A stretch of 64,000 bases of DNA from the NCBI GenBank assembly GCA_964655115.1, contig CAZZKM010000002.1:1-64000 (forward strand), in the 5' to 3' direction. Both the position numbers and the translations under genes were made by a program. Below, one piece after another: positions 53,269 to 63,749 of the stretch (position 1 is its first letter; each line of letters starts with the position of its first letter). This DNA is from ATZT02 sp964655115. GTDB lineage: Bacteria; Actinomycetota; Actinomycetes; S36-B12; UBA5976. The notes below the pieces were generated by a model that had not been told where the DNA came from, ran no database searches, and worked only from the letters and a program-made list of their open reading frames with translations.

Positions 53269-53366
53269 TGAAAAAACTTTATCAGCCTATTGATGATTGG
53301 TCTAGTCCTGTCCCCTTTGAACTAGTCGAACTTAAGAATTAACAAAGAATTAAACTTAGAAACATT

Positions 53367-54275
53367 ATGGATCTAGATAAAGTCATTCTCTATTACGCAT
53401 TCACACCTGTAAATGACCCACAAGCTTTAATGCTGTGGCAAAAAACTTTATGCCAATCCTTAAACATAAAGGGCAGAATTTTAATTTCTCCTCATGGAAT
53501 AAATGGAACCCTTGGTGGAAAAATGGAAGATTTAAAAAAATACATTAAACAAACCAGACTTTATCCAGGTTTTAAAAAAATAGATTTCAAATGGTCAGAA
53601 GGAACAGGCAAAGATTTTCCAAAATTAAAGGTAAAAGTCAAAGAAGAATTAGTTCCATTTGGAAATACAGATGAAATTAAAGTTGGCGATAACGGAATTA
53701 TTGGTGGCGGTACTCACTTAAAACCTGAACAGGTTCATAAATTGGTTGAAGAGAGAAAAGATGAAGTTGTTTTCTTTGATGGCAGAAATACTTTCGAAGC
53801 TAAAGTTGGAAAATTTAAAGATGCCGTGGTCCCTCAAACTTCAACCACTCGAGATTTCATAAATGAACTAGAAAGTGGTAAATATGACCACTTAAAAAAT
53901 AAAGCCATAGTTACTTATTGCACCGGTGGAATACGTTGCGAAATTTTATCAGTGTTGATGAAAAATAGAGGATTTAGTGAGGTTTATCAAATAAAAGGTG
54001 GAATTGTTCGTTACGGAAATAAATTTGGTGATGATGGTTTATGGGAAGGATCTTTATACACCTTCGATGATCGATTAACCATTGATTTTAGTGATCACAC
54101 AAAATTGATTGGATCTTGTGCAAGATGTAGTGCTAAAACAAAATCATTTAGAAATTGTCAAAATCCAAATTGTCATCAACTAGTTTTACTTTGTGATAAT
54201 TGTTATGCCACACACGTTGGAATGCCTTGTGTGCATGATCGCGAAACAAAACAAAATCACGAACTTGTTGGTTAA
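53367..54275 (+). CDS. trhO: tRNA uridine(34) hydroxylase, rhodanese-type
   Basis: 302 residues of the YceA/TrhO family, which makes 5-hydroxyuridine at tRNA position 34. N-terminal acylphosphatase-like part (ISPHGINGTLGG), then a rhodanese domain with active Cys in YCTGGIRCE, then a zinc-binding C-terminus (CARC, CQNPNCHQ, CDNC). Divergent from ilvB; the last 4 bp overlap the ilvD end. Confidence 0.9.
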   Translation: MDLDKVILYYAFTPVNDPQALMLWQKTLCQSLNIKGRILISPHGINGTLGGKMEDLKKYIKQTRLYPGFKKIDFKWSEGTGKDFPKLKVKVKEELVPFGNTDEIKVGDNGIIGGGTHLKPEQVHKLVEERKDEVVFFDGRNTFEAKVGKFKDAVVPQTSTTRDFINELESGKYDHLKNKAIVTYCTGGIRCEILSVLMKNRGFSEVYQIKGGIVRYGNKFGDDGLWEGSLYTFDDRLTIDFSDHTKLIGSCARCSAKTKSFRNCQNPNCHQLVLLCDNCYATHVGMPCVHDRETKQNHELVG

Positions 54276-55957
54276 TTACAAACAGCACCTTTAGCTGAAG
54301 TTCCCACTAAGCGCGCATACTTACCCAAAACTCCAGTTGTATATCTAGGTTCTGCTGGTTTCCAATTAGTTTTTCTTTTTGCCAAAGTTTCTTCATCAAC
54401 TAATAAATCTAATCTTCTATTTGTTAAATCTAATTTGATTTTGTCACCAGTTTCAACCAATGCAATTGGTCCACCATCTGTAGCTTCTGGTGCAACATGT
54501 CCTATACAAAATCCTGCAGTTGCTCCACTAAATCTTCCATCAGTTACGAGCATTACATCTTTACCAAGACCTGCACCTTTTATAGCTGCAGTTACAGCTA
54601 ACATTTCACGCATACCAGGACCACCTTTTGGTCCCTCATATCTAATGACAACAACGTCACCTTTAACAATTTTTCCTTGAGTTAGTGCTTCCATAGCAAA
54701 TTTTTCATCATCGAAAACTTTTGCAGTTCCTTCAAATATTGGAGATTCAACTGAAGCTGCTTTGATAACAGAACCTTCGGGAGCTAAAGATCCTTTAAGA
54801 ATTACTAAACCACCAGTTTTGTGAATTGGATTATTTACTGCATAAATTATTTTTCCATCTGGATCTGGAGGATTTATTTCTTTCAAATTTTCTGCCAAAG
54901 TTTTTCCAGTAACAGTTAAAGCATCACCGTGTAACAAACCTGCATCAAGTAATGCTTTCATTACCACTGGTACTCCACCAATTTTGTCTAAATCATTCAT
55001 TACATATCGTCCAAATGGTTTAACATCTGCTAAGTGAGGAGTTTTATCGCCAATTCGATTGAAATCATCAATTGTTAAATCAACTTTTGCTTCATGAGCT
55101 ATAGCTAGTAAATGTAAAACTGCATTTGTTGATCCACCAAGTGCCATCAAAACGGTTATCGCATTTTCAAATGCTTTTTTGGTCATGATGTCTCGAGCGG
55201 TTATTCCTTTTCTAATCAAATTAACAACGGCTTCACCTGCGGCAAATGCATCTGCATCTCTTCTTGAATCAATTGCTGGAGCACTGGCACTTCCAGGAAG
55301 TGCCATACCTAAAGCTTCTGCGGCAGAACTCATTGTGTTTGCGGTAAACATTCCGCCACATGCACCTTCTCCAGGGCAAGCTGCTCTTTCTATTTCACCT
55401 AATTCTTTTTCAGTTATTTTTCCAAGTGCACAAGCTCCTACACCTTCAAATACATCTTGGATAGTTAAATCTTTTCCATTTAAATTTCCAGGCATGATAG
55501 AACCGTTATAAATAAATACGTTTGCTAAATCTAATCTGGCTGCAGCCATCAACATTCCAGGCAGTGATTTATCGCAACCTGCCAAAGTAACACTGCCGTC
55601 TAATCTTTCAGCATGCATAACACATTCAACAGAATCTGTAATTATTTCTCTACTTACTAAAGAGGCACGCATTCCTTCATGACCCATAGAAATTCCATCA
55701 GAAACAGAAATTGTGGAAAATTCCATTGGAAATCCACCTGCTGCAAAAACACCTGCTTTTGCTTTTTCAGCTAAACGCCTAAGTGACATGTTGCAGGGAG
55801 TAATTTCATTCCAAGAAGAGGCAATACCAATTTGAGGTTTTTTAAAATCTTCATCTTTCATTCCAACCGCTCTTAACATTGCGCGAGCAGGGGCTCTTTC
55901 AATACCTTCAGTTACATCTTTACTTCTTGGTTTTAAATCACCTGGTTTAGTAGCCAT
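54272..55957 (-). CDS. ilvD: dihydroxy-acid dehydratase
   Basis: Fe-S dehydratase of Ile/Val synthesis, 561 residues. Cluster cysteines in ITPCNMSLRR, LAGCDKSLPG and CGGMFTANTMSSAAEALG; C-terminal GRFSGATAGFCIGHVAPEA. TACAGT lies about 6 bp before the ATG, a possible leaderless promoter. It follows gatB on the same strand but after a 33-bp gap. Confidence 0.95.
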   Translation of the reverse strand: MATKPGDLKPRSKDVTEGIERAPARAMLRAVGMKDEDFKKPQIGIASSWNEITPCNMSLRRLAEKAKAGVFAAGGFPMEFSTISVSDGISMGHEGMRASLVSREIITDSVECVMHAERLDGSVTLAGCDKSLPGMLMAAARLDLANVFIYNGSIMPGNLNGKDLTIQDVFEGVGACALGKITEKELGEIERAACPGEGACGGMFTANTMSSAAEALGMALPGSASAPAIDSRRDADAFAAGEAVVNLIRKGITARDIMTKKAFENAITVLMALGGSTNAVLHLLAIAHEAKVDLTIDDFNRIGDKTPHLADVKPFGRYVMNDLDKIGGVPVVMKALLDAGLLHGDALTVTGKTLAENLKEINPPDPDGKIIYAVNNPIHKTGGLVILKGSLAPEGSVIKAASVESPIFEGTAKVFDDEKFAMEALTQGKIVKGDVVVIRYEGPKGGPGMREMLAVTAAIKGAGLGKDVMLVTDGRFSGATAGFCIGHVAPEATDGGPIALVETGDKIKLDLTNRRLDLLVDEETLAKRKTNWKPAEPRYTTGVLGKYARLVGTSAKGAVCN

Positions 55958-55990
55958 ATAAATACTGTATCTATATCAATTCTTTTTGAT

Positions 55991-57487
55991 CTAACTACCT
56001 AATGTTTTCAAGATTAATTCTCTTACTTTGGCAGCATCAGCGCTTCCACCAGTTGTTTTCATAACGGCTCCAACGATTACCCCAACAACTTGAACTTTTC
56101 CTTCTTTAATTTTTGCAGCGGCATCTGGATTTGCTGCTATTGCTTCATTTATAGCTGGCAGTAATGCAGAGTCATCTGCTACTACGACTAATTTTCTATT
56201 TTCCATAACTTGGTCAGGATTTCCTTCACCAAGCAATATTCCATCAATTACTTGACGGGCTAGTTTGTCAGTTAATTTTCCTTCGTTTACTAATTGATCA
56301 ATTCTTGCTACATCTTCTGGACTAATTTTTAAAGTTGTTAATTCAACACCTGATTCACTTGCTCTTCTCGCTAATTCTCCTGCCCACCATTTTCTTGCAG
56401 CTGCAGGTTTAGTTCCTTTTGAAATCGTTTCTGAAATTAAATCAACTGCACCTAAAGTTGTAACATCTCTCATTTCTAAATCTGTAAAACCCCATTCTTT
56501 GGCAAGTCTTACTCTTCTAATGGAAGGTTGTTCAGGAAGTTCAGATTTTAATTTTTCAATCCAATTTTTATCAGGAGCAATAGGAACTAAATCAGGTTCT
56601 GGAAAATATCTATACTCTTCTGCTACTTCTTTACTTCTTCCACTTCTAGTAGTTCCAGTATCTTCTTGGAAATGTCTTGTTTCTTGTTTTATTTTATTAC
56701 CTTTATCAAGTTCAATTCCCTGTCTTTCAATTTCACTTCTAATTGCTCTTTCCACACTTCGAAGTGAGTTAACGTTTTTAGTTTCAGTTCTTGTGCCCCA
56801 TTGTTTTGCCCCTTTTGGAGTTAAAGAAAGATTTACATCGCAACGCAAGGATCCTTCTTCCATTCGAACATCAGAAACTTTTAAACCACGAAGTAGATCT
56901 CTTAATTCAGTTACATAAGCTTTTGCTACTAATGGTGCAAATTCGTTTGTGCCAGCAACTGGTCTAGTCACAATTTCAACTAGTGGAATTCCTGCACGAT
57001 TGTAATCAACTAATGAATAATCAGCTCCATGAATTCTTCCAGTTGATCCACCTGCATGAGTTAGTTTTCCAGTGTCTTCTTCTAAATGAACTCTTTCGAT
57101 TTCAACTCTGAATGTTTTTGATCCATCATCAGTATCAACAACTACATCCAAATACCCATTTGAACAAAGTGGTTCATCGTATTGACTAGTTTGAAAATCT
57201 TTTGGCATGTCAGGATAAAAATAATTTTTTCTAGCAAATCTAGAAAATGCAGCAATACTGCAATTAAGAGCTAAACCAATTCGAATAGTTGATTCAATTG
57301 CTGTTTCATTTGCTACCGGAAGAGATCCTGGAAGACCCAAACAAGTTGGACAGGTTTGAGTATTAGGCTCTGCACCAAATTCAGTAGAACAAGAACAAAA
57401 CATCTTTGATTTTGTAGATAATTCAACGTGGGTTTCTAATCCGATTACTGGATCATATTTTGCGATTGCTTCTTCAAAATTACCCAT
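55991..57487 (-). CDS. gatB: Asp/Glu-tRNA amidotransferase subunit B
   Basis: 498 residues. GLETHVELSTKSKMFC at the start and zinc cysteines (CSCS, CPTCLGLPGSLP) mark the GatB cradle domain, and the YqeY-like tail follows. Binds the mischarged tRNA. Overlaps gatA by 8 bp. Confidence 0.95.
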   Translation of the reverse strand: MGNFEEAIAKYDPVIGLETHVELSTKSKMFCSCSTEFGAEPNTQTCPTCLGLPGSLPVANETAIESTIRIGLALNCSIAAFSRFARKNYFYPDMPKDFQTSQYDEPLCSNGYLDVVVDTDDGSKTFRVEIERVHLEEDTGKLTHAGGSTGRIHGADYSLVDYNRAGIPLVEIVTRPVAGTNEFAPLVAKAYVTELRDLLRGLKVSDVRMEEGSLRCDVNLSLTPKGAKQWGTRTETKNVNSLRSVERAIRSEIERQGIELDKGNKIKQETRHFQEDTGTTRSGRSKEVAEEYRYFPEPDLVPIAPDKNWIEKLKSELPEQPSIRRVRLAKEWGFTDLEMRDVTTLGAVDLISETISKGTKPAAARKWWAGELARRASESGVELTTLKISPEDVARIDQLVNEGKLTDKLARQVIDGILLGEGNPDQVMENRKLVVVADDSALLPAINEAIAANPDAAAKIKEGKVQVVGVIVGAVMKTTGGSADAAKVRELILKTLGS

Positions 57488-58988
57488 GTGAGGCCACCTT
57501 CAAATCAGGAATTGAATCTATTAATAAGCCATTCCATTTATCTTTCAAACTTGCTTCTAGAGTTGCTGCAACTTTATACATTCGATCATCTTGCATAAAT
57601 GGAGCAATTATTTGTAAACCAACTGGAAGTTTGTCTTCATCGGCTAAACCAATTGGAATACTCATGGCAGGAATTCCTGCAAGAGATGGTGGAAGTGTGG
57701 CTAAATCTGCCAAATACATTGCAAGTGGATCATTTACTCTCTCACCTAATCCCCACGCGGTTGTAGGAGAAGTAGGAGAAATTAATACATCAACTTCTTT
57801 AAAGGCATTTTTTAAATCTTGTGCAATTAATGCTCTAACTTTTTGAGCTTGAGCATAGTAAGCATCGTAATAACCAGAAGATAAAGCATAAGTACCAATC
57901 ATTATTCTTCGTTTTACTTCTTTACCAAATCCCTTAGCTCTAGTTTTATTCATTACTTCTTCAGCACTTAAATTTTGCTCATCAACTCTTAGGCCATAAC
58001 GCATGCCATCAAATCTGGCTAAATTGCTGGAAGCTTCACTTGGGGCAATTAAATAATAAGTTGCAAGTGCATAAACAGAATGAGGAATTGATATTTCTGT
58101 GACATTGGCACCTAATGATTTTAAAGTTTCAATAGATTCGTTAAATCTATTTATTACTCCTTTTTGCCATCCTGAACCACCTAATTCTTTGATGTAACCA
58201 ATTTTTAAACCTTTTACATCTAAAGTTTTTGCAGCTTGCACTACATCTGGACTTTTCTCATTAATACTTGTGGAATCTAGTGGATCATGTCCTGCCATAA
58301 CTTCATGTAACATTGCGCAATCTAAAACAGTCCTTGCAAATGGTCCTGCTTGATCTAATGAAGATGCAAATGCGACTAATCCATAACGTGACACCGCTCC
58401 ATAACTTGGTTTGGCTCCGACAATTCCTGTTACAGATGCAGGTTGTCTAATCGAACCTCCTGTATCTGTGCCAATTGAAAGGGGTGCAAAAAATGCAGCC
58501 ACCGCAGCAGATGAACCACCTGAAGATCCACCAGGAATTTTATTTAAATCCCATGGATTTCTAGTTGGAAAATAAGCACTGTTTTCAGTAGATGAACCCA
58601 TGGCAAATTCATCCATATTGGTTTTACCCAAAATAATTACTCCAGAGTTTTTTAGATTTTTTACAACTGTTGAGTCATATGGTGGAAGCCAATTTTCTAA
58701 TATTTTGGATCCACATGTAGTTGGAACATCTTTTTGTGTCAAAACATCTTTTAACGCTAGCGGAACACCAGCTAACTTACTTAATTTCTTATTTTCTTTT
58801 CTCGATTTATCAACATCTTCAGCCTGCTCCAATGCGCCTTTTTTGTCTAAGTGTAAAAAAGCTTTAACTTTGTTATCTAACTCTTCAATTCGTGAAAAAT
58901 GAGCCTTAGTTACTTCAACTGCACTAATTTCTTTTTTATCGAGTTTTTCACTTAGTTCTAACGCTGTTAATTTAGTTAAATCTGACAT
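57480..58988 (-). CDS. gatA: Asp/Glu-tRNA amidotransferase subunit A
   Basis: Amidase-signature enzyme, 502 residues, releasing ammonia from glutamine. The catalytic Lys is in VPLALKDVL, and the GGSSGGSSAAVAA and DTGGSIRQPAS loops hold the cis-Ser and nucleophile Ser. Shares one base with gatC. Confidence 0.95.
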   Translation of the reverse strand: MSDLTKLTALELSEKLDKKEISAVEVTKAHFSRIEELDNKVKAFLHLDKKGALEQAEDVDKSRKENKKLSKLAGVPLALKDVLTQKDVPTTCGSKILENWLPPYDSTVVKNLKNSGVIILGKTNMDEFAMGSSTENSAYFPTRNPWDLNKIPGGSSGGSSAAVAAFFAPLSIGTDTGGSIRQPASVTGIVGAKPSYGAVSRYGLVAFASSLDQAGPFARTVLDCAMLHEVMAGHDPLDSTSINEKSPDVVQAAKTLDVKGLKIGYIKELGGSGWQKGVINRFNESIETLKSLGANVTEISIPHSVYALATYYLIAPSEASSNLARFDGMRYGLRVDEQNLSAEEVMNKTRAKGFGKEVKRRIMIGTYALSSGYYDAYYAQAQKVRALIAQDLKNAFKEVDVLISPTSPTTAWGLGERVNDPLAMYLADLATLPPSLAGIPAMSIPIGLADEDKLPVGLQIIAPFMQDDRMYKVAATLEASLKDKWNGLLIDSIPDLKVASHG

Positions 58989-59284
58989 TATTCTTCATCC
59001 AATATTCTTGGCACTTTAAATTTGTCATCTTCACTTGCTGGGGCAGATTTTAAAATTTCTTCACGTTTTAAGGATGGTTTTGTTTCATCTTGTCGAAAAA
59101 TATTTACAGCTCCTGTGGCATGTGACATGGGCTGAATATTTTTAGTGTCAACTTCTCCAACTTTTGCAACAGATTCCAAGATAATTTCTAATTGTTTAGC
59201 ATATTCATCTAATTCGGATTCTGCTAAATCTAATCTGGCTAGTTTTGCTAAATTAGCAACTTCTTCTTTAGATATTTTTGACAC
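58988..59284 (-). CDS. gatC: Asp/Glu-tRNA amidotransferase subunit C
   Basis: 98 residues: LAKLARLDLAESELDEYAKQ helix then PMSHATG. The small subunit that wraps GatA and GatB. First gene of the gatCAB set; starts 17 bp after ligA. Confidence 0.94.
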   Translation of the reverse strand: MSKISKEEVANLAKLARLDLAESELDEYAKQLEIILESVAKVGEVDTKNIQPMSHATGAVNIFRQDETKPSLKREEILKSAPASEDDKFKVPRILDEE

Positions 59285-59301
59285 GTTTATTATCTTATTA
59301 T

Positions 59302-61476
59302 TTAGTCTTTAGTGACTAATTTCAGCGCTTCTTGAAAGCCTTTATTTAGTAGAACTTCAAAATTTTCTGCATCAAGTCTAGGAATTCCAAGAGATACTGC
59401 CTTGGAATATTTACTTCCATCAGCTCGTCCAAAAATGAGCATCGCAGTATTTTTACTGACTGATCCTGAGACTTTTCCACCTCGTTCTAAAACAGCATTT
59501 GAGGCGCCATCTCTTGAATAATTTGGCACACTTCCTGTGATAACAAAATTTAAATCTTTTAAAGGTTGAGGACCTGTGACTTCATCGTCCTTCATTCGGA
59601 CGCCTGCTCTTGCCCATTTGCCAACTATTTCTTTATGCCAGTCTTCGCTAAACCATTCTTTAACTGCAATTCCTATTACTTCCCCAACACCCGATACTTC
59701 TGAAAGTTTTTCTATTTTTGCATTGGCAATATTTTCAATTGATTTAAATTCTCTGCTTAAGGCTTGAGCTGCAGTTGGGCCAACGTGTCTAATTGATAAA
59801 GCAACCAAAACTCTCCAAAGTGGTCTTGATTTAGCGGCTTGTAATTGAGAAAGTAATTCTTCACCATTTTTATTTAAAACTCTTTTAGTTTCATTCTTTG
59901 CTGGTGCTCTAGTGAAATATTCGCTAACTTCTAAATCTTTTGCAGTTAAATCAAACAAATCGCCTTCATCTTTCAAAATCTTGTCATTTAAAAGTGCTGC
60001 TGCAGACTTTGCACCTAAACCTTCAACATCTAATGCGCCTCGCGAACCAACATGAAAAAGTCTTTCTCTAAGTTGGGCAGGACATGTTCTTGCATTGGAG
60101 CATCTTAAATCCACATCAGCTTCTTTAGCTGGTGCTAACTTAGTGCCACATTCAGGACATTTTGCCGGCATAGAAAATTTCTTTTCTGCACCTGTTCTTA
60201 ATTCAATTACTGGACCAACAATTTCAGGTATTACATCTCCAGCTTTTCTTAAATAAACTGTGTCTCCAATTAAAACGCCTTTTCTTTCTATTTCTTGCTG
60301 ATTATGAAGTGTTGCCATCGATACGGTTGATCCTGCAACTTTTATAGGTTGCATTACAGCAAATGGAGTAACCCGACCAGTTCTTCCCACATTTACTTCA
60401 ATGTCAAGTAATTTTGTGCGCACCACTTCTGGTGGATATTTATATGCAACTGCCCAACGAGGAGTTCTGGAAGTTGCACCTAATTTTTTTTGAATTTCTA
60501 AATCATTTACTTTAACAACTACACCATCAATTTCATGACTTAAATTTCTTCTTTTTTCGCCAAATTCCTGAATAAATTTCTTAACACTATTTAAATCTTT
60601 TGTGACTTTAGTAGTTGCTGCAACTGGTAAACCTAAATCTCCTAATAATTCATAAGCTTGACTTTGAGTTTTAAACTCTAAACCATCTAATGCCCCGATG
60701 CCATGAACTACTAATTTTAATCTGGATAGAGAAGAAATTGAACGATCAAATTCTTGTTTTAATTTTTCGATTCTTTGTTCAGATTTTTTTTCATTTTTAG
60801 CTAAAGCTAATTCTTCTTCACGTTTATCTACTCTTTGTCTTATAGTTCCAGCGGCAGCATTTCTTGGATTTGCAAATGGAGTTCTGCCAGAATCCATAAC
60901 TTCATTATTTAATTGATCAAAGTCATTTAAATCAAAATAAATTTCTCCTCTAACCTCGATTAAATTCGGGATTTTAGAACTATTTGTTTTTAAAATTCTT
61001 GGAATAGATGAAATAAATTGAGTGTTATATGTGACATCTTCCCCAACGCGACCATCTCCTCTGGTTGCAACTTTGGTTAATTTTCCATCTACATATAAAA
61101 GATTTAAAGCAAGTCCATCTACTTTTAATTCACAAATTGTTTCTGGAAGATTTTGAGTTGTTTTTTTAACTCTATTAGCCCATTCTTCAAGTTCCTCATC
61201 ATCAAAGACATCCTCCAAACTCATCATTCGAACTTTGTGTTCAACAGGTTCAAAAAGTTCTGAAGCCTCCCCACCAACAGATTGGGTTGGTGAATCTTGA
61301 GTTACTAATTCTGGATATTTTTCTTCTAATTTTTCTAATTCTCGAAAGGCTTTGTCATATTCATCATCTGAGATAGTTGGAGAGTCAAGTAAGTAATATT
61401 GACGTCTTGCCTCTTCAATTTGTTCTACTAATTCAAGCCATTTATTTCGAGCAGAATCTGGAATTGATTTACTCAT
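59302..61476 (-). CDS. ligA: NAD+-dependent DNA ligase
   Basis: 724 residues. Adenylation Lys in CELKVDGLALNLLY, OB fold, Cys4 zinc finger (CPECGTKL, CSNARTCPAQ), HhH motifs and a BRCT tail (FVITGSVPNYSR). Seals nicks in replication. It begins 2 bp after mnmA. Confidence 0.95.
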   Translation of the reverse strand: MSKSIPDSARNKWLELVEQIEEARRQYYLLDSPTISDDEYDKAFRELEKLEEKYPELVTQDSPTQSVGGEASELFEPVEHKVRMMSLEDVFDDEELEEWANRVKKTTQNLPETICELKVDGLALNLLYVDGKLTKVATRGDGRVGEDVTYNTQFISSIPRILKTNSSKIPNLIEVRGEIYFDLNDFDQLNNEVMDSGRTPFANPRNAAAGTIRQRVDKREEELALAKNEKKSEQRIEKLKQEFDRSISSLSRLKLVVHGIGALDGLEFKTQSQAYELLGDLGLPVAATTKVTKDLNSVKKFIQEFGEKRRNLSHEIDGVVVKVNDLEIQKKLGATSRTPRWAVAYKYPPEVVRTKLLDIEVNVGRTGRVTPFAVMQPIKVAGSTVSMATLHNQQEIERKGVLIGDTVYLRKAGDVIPEIVGPVIELRTGAEKKFSMPAKCPECGTKLAPAKEADVDLRCSNARTCPAQLRERLFHVGSRGALDVEGLGAKSAAALLNDKILKDEGDLFDLTAKDLEVSEYFTRAPAKNETKRVLNKNGEELLSQLQAAKSRPLWRVLVALSIRHVGPTAAQALSREFKSIENIANAKIEKLSEVSGVGEVIGIAVKEWFSEDWHKEIVGKWARAGVRMKDDEVTGPQPLKDLNFVITGSVPNYSRDGASNAVLERGGKVSGSVSKNTAMLIFGRADGSKYSKAVSLGIPRLDAENFEVLLNKGFQEALKLVTKD

Positions 61477-61478
61477 TA

Positions 61479-62558
61479 TTAATTTCTAGCAGTTGTTACT
61501 ACTGTGCCACTACCTATAACTCGGTCGTTTTCATATAACGCAATTGTTTGTCCTGGAGCAAGTCCTTGTAATGAGTCAATAAATTCCACCGTTAAATTAC
61601 CATCTTTATGAAAAGCTTTAGCTTTTAATCTTTCTCCATGTGCTCTTACTTGAGCTAAACAATCAAATGGACTTTCTGGTACTGGACCACACCAAATTAC
61701 ATTCGTTGCAGTAACTACATCAACTCTTAAAAGTGTAGGTAAACCGACCATTACTGTTTTATTTTTAACATCTGTTTCCACTACATAGCGAGCTGCTCTA
61801 TCTGGTCTAGGTTTTGTTAAATTCAATCCCCTTCTTTGCCCAATAGTAAATTCAAAAACTCCATCGTGCTCACCTAAAACTTCTTTTGTTTCAGCATCAA
61901 TTATTTGACCTTTGTCTTCGCCTAATTTTCTATGTAAAAATCCTGCAGTGTCACCATCTGGAATAAAACAAATATCGTGAGAATCAGGTTTACTTGCTGT
62001 AATTAAACCTCTTTTATCAGCTTCTGCTCTAATTTCTGGTTTTAAAGAATCTCCCAAAGGCAAAATCGTATGACTTAGTTGTTCTTGAGTTAACACACTT
62101 AATACATATGATTGATCTTTATTGGGATCTTTTGCACTATGCAAAGTTGGTCCTTGAGGTGTGTCAATAATTCGTGCGTAATGTCCAGTTGCTACAGCAT
62201 CAAATCCAAGTGCTAGAGATCTTTCTAGTACTGCTGCAAACTTAATTTTTTCATTACATCTAACACATGGGTTTGGCGTTCTTCCTTGAGCGTATTCGCT
62301 AACAAAGTTTTCAATTACTTCTTTTTGAAATTCATCAGAAACATCCCAAACGTAAAAAGGAATTCCCAATCGATCAGCAACTCGTCTTGCATCTCTTGCA
62401 TCATCTAGAGTGCAACAACCTTTGCCGCCTGCATGACCTTTTACTTTCGCTAACGCTAAATGAATTCCGACAACGTCAAAACCTTGATCAACTAATCTTG
62501 CGGCTGCAACTGAGGAATCAACGCCACCACTCATAGCAGCTACTACTTTTTTAGTCAT
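61479..62558 (-). CDS. mnmA: tRNA-specific 2-thiouridylase
   Basis: 359 residues. ATP pyrophosphatase loop SGGVDSSVAA and catalytic cysteines in NPCVRCN and DSHDICFIPDG. Thiolates U34 of Glu, Gln and Lys tRNAs, which include two tRNAs in this window. It overlaps iscS by 4 bp, and that enzyme supplies the sulfur. Confidence 0.95.
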   Translation of the reverse strand: MTKKVVAAMSGGVDSSVAAARLVDQGFDVVGIHLALAKVKGHAGGKGCCTLDDARDARRVADRLGIPFYVWDVSDEFQKEVIENFVSEYAQGRTPNPCVRCNEKIKFAAVLERSLALGFDAVATGHYARIIDTPQGPTLHSAKDPNKDQSYVLSVLTQEQLSHTILPLGDSLKPEIRAEADKRGLITASKPDSHDICFIPDGDTAGFLHRKLGEDKGQIIDAETKEVLGEHDGVFEFTIGQRRGLNLTKPRPDRAARYVVETDVKNKTVMVGLPTLLRVDVVTATNVIWCGPVPESPFDCLAQVRAHGERLKAKAFHKDGNLTVEFIDSLQGLAPGQTIALYENDRVIGSGTVVTTARN

Positions 62559-63730
62559 GACTTCACTGCTGGTTTTCCAGCTCTTCTTGCTCTTTCAACA
62601 ACAGCAGGTAAAACATTTATTACATCTGTTACATCATCTGGAGTTGAAGTAGTTCCAAATGAAAATCTGATTGAACCTCTTGCAGTTTGTTCGTCTCTTC
62701 CCATTGCAAGTAATACGTGTGATGGTTGAGGAATACCTGCAGAGCATGCAGAACCAGTTGAACATTCAATTCCTTGAGCATCTAACAACATTAATACAGC
62801 ATCGCCTTCGCAACCTTTAAAAGTAAAATGAACATTTCCTGGTAATCGATTTTCAGGATCTCCATTTAAAACCACATCTGGAATAATTTCTTGAACTTTG
62901 TTGATTAAATCTTTTCTTAATGAAGTTAATCTTGTAGCACGATTAAATCTTTGGCTTACGGCAACTTTTATAGCTGCTGCAAATCCAGCAATTTGAGGCG
63001 CAGCTAAAGTTCCAGATCTAACTTCTCTTTCTTGTCCACCTCCATGTAAAACTGGAGTTAGTTCAATATCTCTTTTAATAACCAAAACACCAATTCCTTG
63101 GGGTCCACCAACTTTGTGTCCACTAACGGTTAATGCATCAAGCCCTGAATCTTGAAAGTGAACTTCTAAACAACCCACTGCTTGAACAGCATCTGAGTGA
63201 ATTGGAATTTCAAATTCTTTTGCAACTTTTACTAAATCTTTAATTGGTTGAACAGTACCTACTTCATTATTTGCCCACATCACACTAATAAATGAAACGT
63301 CTGCTGGATTTTTTTCGATTGCTTTTTTTAAAGTTTCAGCACTTACTCTGCCAAATTCATCTACTGGTAATAATTCAACAATTGCTTGATCATGTTCTTT
63401 AAGCCACAAGACTGGATCTAAAACAGCATGATGTTCAACTGCTGAAATCAGAATTCTATTTCGCTTTGAATCTTTTTTAATTCTTGACCAAAACAAACCT
63501 TTAATTGCTAAATTATTGGATTCAGTTCCACCGGAGGTAAATATGACTTCAACAGGTCTTGCGCCAAGAGCTGCAGCAATTACTTCGCGGGATTCTTCAA
63601 CAACTTTTCTAGCTCTTCTTCCAGAAGTATGTAATGATGAAGGATTTCCAGGTTTAGCCAATTCTGCTGTCATCGCAGCAACTGCCTCAGGCAACATTGG
63701 AGTTGTGGCTGCGTGATCTAAATAAGTCAT
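62555..63730 (-). CDS. iscS: cysteine desulfurase (IscS/NifS type)
   Basis: 391 residues. PLP Lys in SGHKVGGPQGIG, catalytic Cys loop in CSTGSACSAG, and YLDHAATTPM at the N-terminus. Mobilises sulfur for MnmA and Fe-S clusters (LeuC, IlvD). Confidence 0.95.
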   Translation of the reverse strand: MTYLDHAATTPMLPEAVAAMTAELAKPGNPSSLHTSGRRARKVVEESREVIAAALGARPVEVIFTSGGTESNNLAIKGLFWSRIKKDSKRNRILISAVEHHAVLDPVLWLKEHDQAIVELLPVDEFGRVSAETLKKAIEKNPADVSFISVMWANNEVGTVQPIKDLVKVAKEFEIPIHSDAVQAVGCLEVHFQDSGLDALTVSGHKVGGPQGIGVLVIKRDIELTPVLHGGGQEREVRSGTLAAPQIAGFAAAIKVAVSQRFNRATRLTSLRKDLINKVQEIIPDVVLNGDPENRLPGNVHFTFKGCEGDAVLMLLDAQGIECSTGSACSAGIPQPSHVLLAMGRDEQTARGSIRFSFGTTSTPDDVTDVINVLPAVVERARRAGKPAVKS

Positions 63731-63749
63731 AACCTCAAGTTTAGACGAT

